Assembly (NCBI GenBank): GCA_947474415.1
Contig: CANJKD010000175.1
Location: forward strand, 1 to 5,911
DNA length: 5,911 nucleotides
From: Burkholderiales bacterium
Lineage (GTDB): Bacteria; Pseudomonadota; Gammaproteobacteria; Burkholderiales; Burkholderiaceae_C
Reading direction: 5' to 3'
Under the pieces are notes generated by a model that worked only from the letters and a program-made list of their open reading frames with translations, had not been told where the DNA came from and did no database searches. Positions 5,656 through 5,911 of the stretch are shown one piece after another; position 1 is the first letter of the stretch, and each line of letters opens with the position of its first letter. The position numbers were made by a program, and so were the translations under genes.

Positions 5656-5722
5656 CCGCTTGGGGCCACGAAGGCGCCACTCGTGGCCCTTGGCCGGCCC
5701 GCATCCCCTCGGGGGATCGGCC
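5656..5722 (+). repeat. GC-rich hairpin repeat, copy B (between eno and ftsB)
   Basis: GGGCCACGA (5663-5671) and TCGTGGCCC (5681-5689) form a perfect 9-bp stem around AGGCGCCAC. A second small stem follows, ATCCCC (5703-5708) with GGGGAT (5712-5717), then CGGCC. The core CACGAAGGCGC (5667-5677) is identical to copy A at 2427-2437, in the same plus-strand orientation, and CTCGT plus a CCCC/GGGGG/TCGGC module also follow in both. In the transcribed (minus) direction it sits in the eno-ftsB leader, with no U-run, so it is more likely an mRNA processing or stability element, or a neutral dispersed repeat, than a terminator. Confidence 0.55.
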
Positions 5723-5736
5723 AACGTACCCGTTGG
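5721..5736. other. Perfect inverted repeat between eno and ftsB
   Basis: CCAACG and CGTTGG flank a TACC spacer, giving a perfect 6-bp stem with a 4-base loop, 14 bases after the eno stop in the direction of transcription. It could be a small RNA stem at the eno 3' end or a short operator-like site. No T-run follows on the minus strand, so a terminator is unlikely. Confidence 0.35.
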
Positions 5737-5750
5737 ACGCGAGGCTGTCA

Positions 5751-5911
<161 letters not shown>

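Overview
The window looks like an ordinary, well-conserved stretch of chromosome from a high-GC beta-proteobacterium, most likely order Burkholderiales (Rubrivivax/Leptothrix/Methylibium-type). This is inferred from the strong G/C bias at third codon positions, the style of the enolase, FtsB and Hsp33 proteins, and GC-rich hairpin repeats between genes. No database search was possible. No rRNA, tRNA, CRISPR array, insertion sequence, phage gene or plasmid origin was seen.

Layout from left to right. (1) Minus strand, 1-1792: a ferritin-like DUF455 protein is followed, through a 4-base ATGA stop/start overlap, by an M81/MlrC-type metallopeptidase homologue that runs off the left edge. (2) A 37-base divergent gap (1793-1829) holds candidate overlapping promoter elements. 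(3) Plus strand, 1830-3997: a gamma-class carbonic anhydrase homologue, the redox-regulated chaperone Hsp33 (hslO), and a small four-helix CopD-family membrane protein. A 135-base spacer with a GC-rich hairpin repeat precedes hslO. (4) A convergent gap of only 13 bases (3998-4010). (5) Minus strand, 4011-5911: read in the direction of transcription, the end of enolase (eno), the division protein FtsB, the nicotinamide riboside transporter PnuC, and a NadR-type nicotinamide riboside kinase-like ATPase. The second copy of the hairpin repeat lies between eno and ftsB.

How the genes fit together. PnuC and the NadR-like kinase form a coherent salvage pair: PnuC moves nicotinamide riboside across the inner membrane and the kinase would trap it as NMN for NAD synthesis. 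They sit behind the eno-ftsB pair, which is a conserved neighbourhood in beta- and gamma-proteobacteria. The gamma-CA/Hsp33/CopD group looks like a loose housekeeping and stress cluster with no single shared pathway. The overlap of DUF455 and MlrC implies co-translation, but neither has a firm physiological role.

Nothing here amounts to a clear undescribed system. The items most worth a second look are the Cys/His-rich C-terminal tail on the single-domain NadR-like kinase, the two related hairpin repeats, the DUF455-MlrC coupling, and the compact divergent promoter region.
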